A DNA stretch of 64,000 nucleotides from Whitmania pigra (Eukaryota > Annelida > Clitellata > Hirudinida > Haemopidae): the NCBI GenBank assembly GCA_021613335.1, contig JAJTWR010000365.1, forward strand, positions 2,371,001-2,435,000. Direction: 5' to 3'. Positions 39,601-49,900 of this stretch are shown here, one piece after another. The notes beneath the pieces are model-generated. The model did no database searches. It saw only the letters and a program-made list of their open reading frames with translations, and was not told the origin of the DNA. Positions within the stretch are counted from its first letter, which is position 1, and every line of letters begins with the position of its first letter. Position numbers and translations under genes: made by a program.

Positions 39601-41484
39601 CTCCAAGCTATCATTCATGCTGATCATTTCTATTACAGATTGTGGAAAATTCATTCGTCGCATTGGATGAAATCTATTAGGTCACATCTTGAATCCCAAT
39701 GCATTGATAAAATGCTTGATTTAGTAAAAAGTCAATAAAAAATGTTTTAAAAAAAACTACTCAAGAAAAGTAATTTCTCAATTTTTATCATATACAGCAT
39801 TATTTTAGTTTAATATTATCGTGGGTGAATAATTATTCAAGTTCTCCACAAATTTGTGAGATTAGCATGTACACAAAAATATTCCTTAAAATGTTGTACA
39901 ATAACAGTGAAATAAACATAAATATCTTCATAACATTATAATGTCACTATTCTAAAATCAACTGTACAAGCAACAAGAAAGCCAATGTTATTGATCAGCA
40001 AAGATGTTGCAAGCAACAGCAAGCAGCAAGCATGCAACAGTCACAATAGCTTCTAATGAAGTTTGAGCACACCCATTCAAATTAGTCATGATATATATTT
40101 AACTGCAGCATGACTGATAGCTTTCTAATCTTGATCAATCAAAAACACCGATACATGTTATTGTTATAAAAAATTAATTTTTAATAGGTTGAATTACTTG
40201 CAGATTATTTTGACTATTTCAATCAAAAGTAATGAATTCTACATTATAGAATTATAAAACTAAAAATTAAAAAAACATTAATGTAATCAAAATACTTTTA
40301 AAAAATGTTTCAAACCTTTCATAAACATTTTTACTCTTAATGGCTTGAGCTAGAATGCCGTCAGACTCTCCAGGTGAATGCTGTTTTGCAAAACTTTCCT
40401 TTTTTTCAGTCTGAACAGTAGCTGTCATGGAGGATTCGTTGTAATGAGTGAAAAGAACCTTGCCATCCAATATAATTTCGCTTTCTTGGGCTTTAGAAGC
40501 TGACTTGATATCCATAAAAGCAACAATGGCACAATGTTTGTCAACCCCATCTGTTCCAGAAGTCAATATTTTGATGCCTTGAATTTTTCCATAACTACAA
40601 AGACAAAAGTAGACTTTCAAAACCTGGCTTATATGGTGGAGAATGCGTTAAAACTATAATGAGTTAATATTAGTTTAATATGAGTAACTAATAATGATGC
40701 TGACTAATCATTCAATTTAAATTTTATGTAGAAAGTACTATCATTTGGATAGATTCATGATCCTTTTATGCTAATTCACTGCAATGATAAATGCTTTGCA
40801 AAATAATCGCATTACCCTAACTCTTAAGCTAATAAGCAAAGACATATGTAGCATTTTCTATAAACTAGATTTAAAAATCATAGCCAGTGATTTAACAACT
40901 CCACTAAAATTACATCCCAAACAACCAGTGGTAACCAAGAATTAACTAATAGAAATCAAAGCAGCCGCTTTCATTTAAGTCAAAACAGGTTACCTGCCTA
41001 ATGAACAATTCTCCCTAAAGTTTCTAAACGCTAGCAAGCGAAACTAATTAATTAATTTTTTGATCTTTTAAAGCAATGTTTCCACAAATCTTGCATTAAT
41101 AGTCTTTCACCTGATGTTCTTCTGTAATTCCACACAGGACTTACTGAGGAATGTTAATTTATCCGCACGCTACACCATAGATTCAAACATTATCCGTATC
41201 CGATTTATCTACATATCCGAAGAATTCTGAAGCGTCATATGACCAAATCCGAGTTCGATGCAAAAGCATGATCACTGATAATCCGTTCTTGAGTTTACGT
41301 TATAATTGTTTGCAATGTAGCTTATTTGAAAGTAATCCATGACAAGTAAAAACGGTTTATCCAATAAGTAAGAATATGAAAAACGTCTTGAATAATCTAG
41401 CCTGCTAAATAGATCCAAAATTCGTTCTTCGATGATCGCATCCGGCAAGTTGCCTACGTATAAATATCGAGTTTCTCGAACCAT
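27641..41484 (-). CDS. spen: Split ends (SPEN/SHARP) RRM and SPOC transcriptional regulator
   Basis: Seventeen exons: 41402-41484, 40316-40594, 38635-38874, 38467-38555, 38250-38392, 38064-38191, 37396-37769, 37172-37330, 33449-37109, 31066-33318, 30773-30998, 30609-30703, 30212-30530, 29274-30121, 29009-29194, 27868-28026 and 27641-27769. Total 9371 bases, i.e. 3122 residues once two surplus bases in exon 6 are discounted (human 3664). The N-terminus MVRETRYLYVGNLPD starts RRM1. RRM2 (FQGFPTRSTDSSIRDGL), RRM3 (TLFVGNLDRSTTKELL) and RRM4 (VGFGKSMPTTCVWIEG) follow by residue about 410. A long charged, low-complexity middle keeps SSIFDQDTQRLE. A Gln-rich stretch leads to the SPOC domain (VVWQGLLALKND, LRIAQRMRLE, CGRDP, HIFPPCDF). 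Known SPEN proteins bind RNA with the RRMs and recruit NCoR/SMRT-HDAC repressors through SPOC, acting in Notch signalling and, in mammals, X inactivation. Intron 1 appears to be GC-AG. Exon 6 carries an apparent frame break. Confidence 0.95.
38064..38191 (-). other. spen: spen exon 6 with an apparent 2-base insertion
   Basis: The exon starts in phase 0 with DIDIKNQSQG, matching the SPEN RRM3 sequence, but the conserved continuation TCYAFIQFDN lies two bases out of frame. The junction is GGAAAACATGC (T run at 38159-38162 on the plus strand) where GGAACATGC would keep the frame. All 16 other exons join in phase, and the whole CDS is exactly two bases over a multiple of three. Read literally, the protein would end about 24 codons into this exon. 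Confidence 0.8.
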
Positions 41485-42660
41485 GATTTTCTAAAAACAA
41501 ACATTCCAACGTAAAACACTAAATCAGGCGAAACGTCTACAAAACACCGGACCAAGGAATCGGAAGAAACTACTCGCCTCGCACAACGCGTGCTAGAACA
41601 TTAACATTTATTGGCCAAAGTCGCTTGTGACGTAAGTACCAAAGACGTATCATAGCAAAGCATGTACGAACGAACATTTTTAACATCAAAACGATTCGGT
41701 TATTTTGAAGAACTAATTTAACTTAGATTTATAATTGAAATAAATTTTTAAGTAACAATTTAATACGAACACCAAAATGTTGTTACTCTCATTTAAATAA
41801 ATAAACGTTCAAACCAACTGCGCAGTAAATTGTATAGTAGAGATGATATGATTTCAGCGTTTGGTGTACGCATTGCGATACGCTGCTTTGCTGGGTTTCT
41901 TTAAATGCAATTACCTAGATTATTTATGTACAGCATGACTTTTAGTTGTCATGGGTTTATTGGTGCACATTTTGGCGCCACATAACTTATGAAGCAGTTT
42001 TCTGAGTTAAGGTAAGGTTTTACCAGATAATTAAGGAACATTTGTGAAATTAATTTAAAAATGTTTTGAGGTAGCTTGAGATGTTTTATTGAGCTTGTCT
42101 TATCAGCGGCGCAATGATTCACGCTACACACAAAGCGAATTTTGGCCGATTGCCCGCCACGCCCAGGTTTGTGCAAAGGGCTATAATAAGCGCAACTGTT
42201 TTACCATTCATTTTTGGAGCTTAGGTAACTGAATAGATTTTGTTGTACGGCAAGATAGTAGTGATAGCTTCTGATGAGAGTGAATTGATTTTACAGAAAG
42301 TCCAAAAATACTAGTGGTTATAATTAGGTTGGACGACGTCTTAACAAGGTATGATTATGTAAATCGAACTATTCAATTATATAGGACAGCAGTGATAAAA
42401 CATCAAATGGCATAAGTTTCCTATATTCTTGTCCGAATTTGGTGCTCGTCTATTAATATTAATTATAGGTCATTTATTTATTTGATTATAGTTCGTTGCA
42501 TAACTCAGATGATTTGGCCTAATCAGAGGTCGACAAACTCATGCTTTTAAGTCCAAACCGACCCATCACATTAAAGCGAGAGGCTGAAACGCGCAGGAAT
42601 GTATAATCGAAAGATGTTAAAGATATCTGAAGAAGGACTGGATGAACTAATTGGGGACGC
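41485..42660. other. Upstream flank of spen
   Basis: Contains the likely spen promoter region. A CRE-like TGACGTAA occurs at about 41629, some 145 bases upstream of the ATG. The short minus ORF at 41949-42176 has no family resemblance. No repeat was recognised. Confidence 0.4.
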
Positions 42661-42669
42661 GAATTTTAC

Positions 42670-42880
42670 AGTTCATCCTGGGGTGCAAAATATCCTAATC
42701 TCTGTCAATAGCTCAGTAGTTGATTTGTACACTTGCATGCGCTCTTGTTTGAGCCTTTGCAGATAGGGATGAGGGGACATAGTGGGGATAGCCTTAGTGA
42801 ACCTCTTTTGAATGTTTCTGTAGCCTTTTGATGAGTACCTTTCTGTGAGGATTGCATACAGTAAAGCTGTATCCAAGTCT
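42670..42880 (-). pseudogene. LINE RT tail remnant
   Basis: The minus-strand peptide NIQKRFTKAIPTMSPHPYLQ followed by RLKQERMQVYKSTTELLTEI resembles the QRRFTKxIPGMxxLxYxxRL segment of CR1/L2-type reverse transcriptases. It is short and diverged. Confidence 0.4.
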
Positions 42881-43059
42881 GATATATGTGCAAATTTTTT
42901 TTAGAATATCTTGGTCTCATGTAGAAAAAAACGAGAGAATAAGTCTAGATATTGCTGCTGGGTTTTTGATGATATTATCAATAAGCAGGCTCGTTAAAAC
43001 AGAGGGAGGAATCAATGAGTACCTTTAGATCACGAATTGTGTCAAATCATGTAGCCGGG

Positions 43060-43190
43060 ACGTAATTTGGGAGGGGGATGTTTTACAAGGGTTTGCCTCC
43101 TCTGAATTTTGGCTAGAAGCATAAAAAGGTCATCATCTTAAGTTGTGTGAAGGCTTGCCTCCTTGGAAAAAAACTGAAATGATGTCTATG
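43060..43190 (+). repeat. Copy of an unnamed dispersed repeat
   Basis: GGGACGTAATTTGGGAGGGG, then AAGGGTTTGCCTCC, GAATTTTGGCTAGAAGCA, AAAAAGGTCATC and GTGTGAAGGCTTGCCTCC. Same family as 24405-24505 and 48855-49030; internal repetition of the TTTGCCTCC block is visible. Confidence 0.55.
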
Positions 43191-45500
43191 ATTGTAGCTG
43201 TTGATCTGATATTCAGAAGGGTTAAAACTTTTTCTGAAGAAGATCAGCAAGAGGATCGGATATTTATTAGGAGCAAGTTGTAACTACCAGTATTTTATCT
43301 ATTCTACTATCCTATCAAGATAATATTGCAACTAGGTTGGAGACTTGTTGTAAAGCTTCACATCTCAAAAAGCTTACAAATGAAATAAAACCATGCATAT
43401 TAACTCCTGTAATAAAGTAATTCAGCACTACATATACCATAAATAAATAAATGTGTCAGTAGATTGGTGCACATGAAAATATAAGACATCCCCACAAATA
43501 AACCCTACCATGTCATTTGGAACAAAACTTAATGTAGGATTCCATCTTATTTTCAGGGAAACAAGGCATGTTCCTTCTTACATATAGAAATCACAAATTA
43601 AATTTCAGTACAATCAAATGCTGTTTACAGATATCCGAGCATCATAAAAAAATCATTGAAAACTCAAATGTTTAAGCTTGAAATTATACAAAGCACAATT
43701 TGTACATGGACTTGATTCAAACCACTGCAGAGTCTTTCAATGGTGATTGATTTATAGGATAGAGGAAACAGGTGAATTTGTCTTTCATGACAAGGTGTAA
43801 ACATGATCAGGTGTTTCCTTCAAGATGGCCTCCTTCAAAATACAAATGTAAACCATGCTGCCAAAAGTGCCATAAACTCCCAATCATTTAGAAAAATGTT
43901 AATTTTTATGAATTGAATCATTAAATGAAAATTTTCAATGCTTTTATGACAGTTTCAAGTTGAAATGGTACCAGGAAAATTTGTCAAGAGAAAAATTTAT
44001 TTTTTAAAATATTCTTAAGATTCCACCTGAGGCCCTGAGTTGTCCCCATCCATGGACTTTTCAGGTTGGCATTTAATAAAACTTATCAATTGACATATGC
44101 AAATGGCAGAAAGAGAATCATCTTAGCAGACACTCAAGTCATGCTTCTCTAATCATCTAATTTCTTTTGATCCTTCCCTGAGTTCCTATTGCAATATGTA
44201 CATTGAAGAATTAAATTCAAACTCGTTAGCCAGTTTCAAAAAAATCAGGATAAAGTGGAGATTGACGTTATATATTTTCGGGCAAATGACAACCAGAAGT
44301 CTTAAAGGTTAAGTATGTGCAACTGAATTAATATATTCATAGTCTTCATCTAACCTATAACAACCCAGAAACTTGATTATCTATGTGAAATTGCTTATAA
44401 TTTAACTAATTTACGTTTTATTTAATAAAAGTAATACTGTTCTTTTCAGTAGATAAGTTTAAAAAAATCCATGGAATATAGGAAAGAATTGTGGAGCTCT
44501 CACAGAGTCAGAATATTACCACTTTTTGTAAAGAAAAGTCAGATATCCGAACAGTTCAAAAATGAAAAGCAAGTGTGATAGCTTCAGTCAGCAGGTGGAC
44601 AATGGCAATGCTAAGAAGTTATAATGTGGATCAACAACCACTATTTCCTATTAGATGGAATCAAAACACTTTTTGGACAATTTTGATTTGGAAATCTCAT
44701 TGAGAAGGTTTAGATGGCAGCAACTTTGTAAAAAGCAAGACTGATATATTTGTAAATTGATGCCTCATTTAGGGCTCTTGAAAGTGAAATACTAGTGAAA
44801 CTTTCCTTGATTCTGAAATCTCTGTCATGGAGAAGATTGAAATTGCAACAACTTTGTCAGAAGCTGGTTAAAGCAGTCCTGCACCTTGAATCAAGCTCAA
44901 TGAAGGCATTATCTCAATTGACATTGGTTGATAGTTGGCTATCAAGCATTTGTTAAACCAAACATTAACAACTTTTTGAAGCTTTGCAAATAATACAACA
45001 TACAACATGATCCTTGCAATTGTGATAGTAACGAGCATTACAGTATCAATTGTAACAGTGTAACGGTTAATGGTGCTTTGTAAAGCTTAAATCGTTTTGT
45101 GCTTTCAATGCTTTCATTAACTTTATTAAAATAAAGAGTTAAATAATAAATTCGCTGCCATAATCGAAATGAGTCATGTGTGAAATGTGTGCACTACGTA
45201 ATTTCATGCCTAAATGGATTTAGGTTTTCAATGTTTTTTCTTGTGATGTTCAGACACTTTTTGACAACTATAACCAGCTTGACTGCACTAAAATTTTATA
45301 TATGACTTTTGTATGGGTCAGATCAAATGAACTCAATCAATTTTGAAAATGTTCCCACCAGAGTATTTCAAATATTATATTTTGCACAACAAACATTGGT
45401 CAATATAATGAGGAAATACAAAATGTTGGTTAGATATACCCTATATTATAGAACATATTTATATTTTTACTAGGGAGAGAAAATGTGAATGTACTTAATT
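43191..45500. other. Intergenic, no recognised content
   Basis: About 2.3 kb of AT-rich sequence without long ORFs, exon-like runs or identifiable repeats on either strand. Confidence 0.4.
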
Positions 45501-45524
45501 TGCACAATTCCAGTGAGACTTCAT

Positions 45525-45645
45525 GCTGAGCACTGGCTATAACGTTCCTTCTCACGAGCGCATGGATGGGTTTCGAACACATCACACTATGACTTTTGCC
45601 ATTTCCGTGTGCGGAAACGCGGGCCATTCGGACAGGGACATCATT
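45525..45645 (-). mobile_element. tRNA-derived SINE copy
   Basis: On the minus strand: CCGAATGGCCCGCG (A-box region, about 45623-45630), GGAAATGGCAAAAGTCATAG, then GTGTTCGAAACCC (B box, 45568-45580). The order and spacing match the SINE at 48613-48807. Confidence 0.6.
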
Positions 45646-45871
45646 TTAGCATTTTCCAGGGGTGGGGGTTCGCACAACTTGAGGGGGAAGACCCTCATAA
45701 AACGTGAGGAGATAACTTTTTTTACGTGTAAAGCCCCTCCTAAATTATAACAAGTCCCTGCCTGTACAGAAAAATGCGGCAAAAATGAAATGATTCGAAA
45801 ATATAAGGCTAAGGACAAAATGAAAATGAAAACCTTCGGCCAAAAAAGTCTGTTCATCGCCGCGTCAAATC

Positions 45872-46440
45872 AGAGGTGGGTGAACTACGGCCCGCCAGAG
45901 TGTTGTTATGCGGCCCGTATACGTTGAGATCCTAGGTCGGTGTTAATTTTGTTCGATAAGAATTTTCGCTATATATTTGAAATTTTATTCCAAGTATTTG
46001 ATTCGAATTTAGGGATATTAAATTGTTTTATGACTCCAGAATCGATTAGTCATTAATCGTTAACATCCCTATTCGAAACTGCGTTTCCACACAACAAATA
46101 AGCTCAGAACTTGTAATCAATCTTCATTTTGCCTTTTGGTGAGAAGCTAATTCAGTCCCAGAGGATCTGCAGTTTGAGCTGCTTGACCTAGAAGCAGATT
46201 ATTACCTGAAGGAAAATTTCAAGTCAGTCTGGACTTGCTGAACTCTGCTTTGCCAGCAGCTGCATTTCCGCACTTAAAACATTTGCTGCCAATTTTTCGT
46301 CATTATTTAGGTCCACATACATCTGTGAGCAAGGTTTTCTTGACTGAAAATAAACAAACCTAAGAACAAGTTGATGATGATTGACTCCAATTTGAATCAC
46401 AACCAATAAAGTGGTTCCACAGTTCAAGAACATTATCCAA
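45872..46440 (+). pseudogene. hAT transposon relic
   Basis: CAGAGGTGGGTGAACTACGG at 45872 followed by CCCGCC is a typical hAT (Charlie/MER-like) terminus. From 46130 the plus strand reads PEDLQFELLDLEADYYLKEN, then in a shifted frame FRSTYICEQGF, equivalent to the QMELIxLQCD and SLFGSTYxCEQxFS blocks of the GTF2IRD2/SCAND3 hAT group. Stops and a frameshift interrupt it. The right end was not located. Confidence 0.6.
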
Positions 46441-46980
46441 ATTTGTGAACATTTTTGAATAAAGTTTGCATACTTCCAATTAATTATAATTGTATTCTGT
46501 GGTCAGACTAATTAAATTTCTTCATTTTTATAATTATTACGGTAGGTAACAATAAGTTGTTGAAATAATTACAAATAGTATCACTTTCAAATTAGAAACT
46601 GTTCCAGTCGTATTGTGCATGTGTAATACATTGTTAATGTGAAATACAATGACAAATACATGGCTATTAGCATTAATTCATATTTTCGTTTCGATGTAAA
46701 TTGTAATTGAAGTAGAAAATATATATTTGCCTCATCCGATAACAATAAGGTCTTCAATACGACTCTCCGTAGAAAATGTTTGCATACTCTTGCGCTAGAT
46801 TGATCGACATCTAGAATCAGCTTTAGAAAAAAATAACATTGCAGGAATCCGTAATTAATTGGCATGGTCCAAATTATAGATTAAAAAGTTGAATCTGATA
46901 TTTATTTGAGAAAGATTTAACTTTAAATCTTATATCTTTTAGAATTAATTATTATTAGCCATTGCTTATTTCGTAAATGC
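46441..46980. other. Upstream flank of MORN5
   Basis: AT-rich, with no recognised gene. It should contain the MORN5 promoter. An RFX half-site-like GTTGCCATGG lies at 46981-46990, right at the start of the gene. Confidence 0.4.
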
Positions 46981-46999
46981 GTTGCCATGGAGGCACAAA

Positions 47000-49900
47000 A
47001 TGGAGTTAACGGGGAGCAGCTATTCTGGAGAGACTCGATATGGAAGGTATTACTTTGAATGATTACACTATTGAAACGTCATTGTGTATTGTGACGTCAC
47101 ATTGTTTAAAGCTCCCTCTCTCCTCCACACATCGTCACAAATGTTTGAACCCCTCGCTTCCCCCCTATGTGCTTGACGTCATTTATGGATGATCTCTTAC
47201 ATGCATGAATAAGCATGCATTAGTTTAACAATCATTCAAAGCACTTTTAAATTAATAGGCTCGAAGGTCAAGGAATCTATCAATTTCCCACCGGAACAAA
47301 GTATGTTGGATCATTTTGCGATGGATCATTTCACGGTGAAGGAATTCTTCATTTTCCGAATGGTGGAAAATACGTAGGCAAATGGGTCCACGGAAAAGTA
47401 ACTGAGGTATTGCTTAAGGATTAGTTTGTGTCAAATATTATGTCTAAGTTTATGACAATTCATATTATTTTTATGTTATGCATGTGCTTTTATACTTTTC
47501 CAAAAACCGAATTATCTATTAGCTTCCCATTTTTTATTGTACACATTTTATTGTAACATATTTTCAAATTGGGGGAGCCATTGGATGGTTATTGTGATTG
47601 AGTGCCAGCTTCGTTGACCTTGATGATACCTGCTGTCCCATGGAAAAGCCATTAGATGACATTCCTGATTAATTAAGTCAATTATAAGTAAGTTGTAAAC
47701 CCCTCCCTTAGTTGTATGATAAATAACAAAAATTAAACTTGAAATTATTGTGATAAAATGACAACATCTCTGGAAAATTATATTTTGTTAGAGATCGAAA
47801 TATATATGGGAGATCATAAAAACTCACTATAGATTCAAGAAACACTCCTGAAGCGAAATTATTTTAGCAAGTTTGAAATTTGTTATATGCAAATAAATTG
47901 TTCGAAACTAATTGTATACTGGTGAATATTTAATTATGAGAGACGTTTGAAGGCCTTGAATATCAAAAGATTATGAAAAACTGTACGTGTCGATATTATT
48001 TTAATCTGGATTGAAGTGACTGTTACCGACGCTATTTCTACAAATTAAATGAGAAATCGAATTTTAGCACACAACAAAAGGAAGCTTGCTTGTCAGGGGT
48101 AGAGTTTCATCAAAACGCATGATGTCTTTAGCCTATCTAAAATGAGTTCAAAATTCTGTGATGTATAACAATAGTTACCTTCATCATCATTTGAGAGGTT
48201 CTCGTCTTCATTTGCTAAAAGTAAATATGTGATAACCTTATGTTTTAGCAGGATAACACTTTTGTAAATATGTCCAAGTTGTTCAGCCAAATTTTCCAGT
48301 AATTAAAATCAAACTGATTAGTGATTTAAATATTCCCATAGCTCCACTTCATTGAATATTTTTGGAAAATGATTTCCAATAAAGGTGGAAAGACATATTT
48401 CGAAAATGGAAAGTTGAAGGCCTATAATGAAGGCTTGTTTGACCTGGAAGTAGTAGTTTGAGACAAGTATTAAATCAATAAAATTTAAAAGGTAGAGAAC
48501 TAGTCATTAATTACTTTAATTTTCTAAAGTGCTTGTAACCTTTTTCATCGGACTAAATAGGACATTCTGATGAATTTCCAGCCATAATTTGTTCAATTGA
48601 AAAGAGATTTGCGTGCAGGTTAGCCGAATGGGTTACGTGCCTGCATATGGCGGTAATGGCAACAGTCGTAATGTGTCGTGTTCGAAACCCAGCCTGCACT
48701 GCCGCCAGCGCCCTTGGAAAGGAGCGCTATATAAATGGTTACAAGAAGATCCTCTGACGCTATGCATATGGCGCTATATAAATGAATTTACAATTACAAT
48801 TACAATTTGGTACAATTGTGTAACATCACAATGTACGCATAAAATTCAAACATGGACGTAATTTAGAGAGGGAAACGACCCCTTGACTTTAGACAAGACG
48901 CAAAAAAGGTCATCTCATGTTTTGTAAGGTTTGCTTCCCTCCCCTCGAATTTTGGCTATAAGCAAAAAAGGTCATCTCCCTAAGCTGTTAGAAGATTAGC
49001 CCCCTTCGAAAATAACGTCCCTGAATCCAAATGTTATCAGTTCAATATTTTAAGAGTTATTACTAAAAGTGTTTGGTAATCTTTTCGCATGCCCTGTAGG
49101 AGTTATAGGTGTGAAGGGAATATCGTTTGTACTAAATAATTTGTAAAGTAGATAATTATAAATGAGCCATCATGACTTCCCATTGCTAAAAGTAATATTC
49201 TGTTTCATCGAGCATATGGTGATTTGAGGATGACCGATGTGGCTTTTCTCGCAGCAGGTTCATTTACATAGTAAATAATTTAAGTTTTTAAAGTTCTTTC
49301 TTATTTTTAAAGGGTAAATATATATTTCCTGACCAATTAGAATATAAGGACAGCTGGGATTATTGCGACGGTTATGACAGAAGATTCCACAGAGAAATTC
49401 TTGAAGGATTAAATTCATCAGGTAATGCATCATATCCTACAAGCAATTACACCCAAAAATTAAATTTTCTGAGGCTTTCAGACCTTTTGAAATAGATATG
49501 TCTGGTATTCATAATTTCCTTGTCTAAATATGATTTTACATGTCATAATTTATTAACCATTTCTTATAATTTTATATATCTGCTTATTATAAAATTACAA
49601 GTCGTTGTAAGCTTTTACATAATTTCAGAAGTTTTGACGTTCTCAAATGTCATCTATTTCATCTGGCATTATTTTCCATACCAAAATTCGATGGGCCTGA
49701 GCTTTTAATCTTTTTTCGACCAAGCAAGTTCGATTAAATAAGATAAACCATTTTCTATTGACAAACAACATCTACCAAAGCAAATGATTTAAGACCAATT
49801 ACATTTAGTCCCCTCGTTATTTGACGAAACCAAATAGTAAATATAAATTATTAAAAATTAAAATTACTTGTTTACAAAATTTATTTATGTATTGCAGGTC

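Noticed and set aside
45582..45857. Minus-strand ORF of 91 codons
   Set aside because: Its end overlaps a SINE copy and the rest has no protein likeness.
48613..48700. Functional tRNA gene
   Set aside because: A and B boxes are present, but the acceptor and anticodon stems do not pair and the unit continues into a SINE body with a repeat tail.
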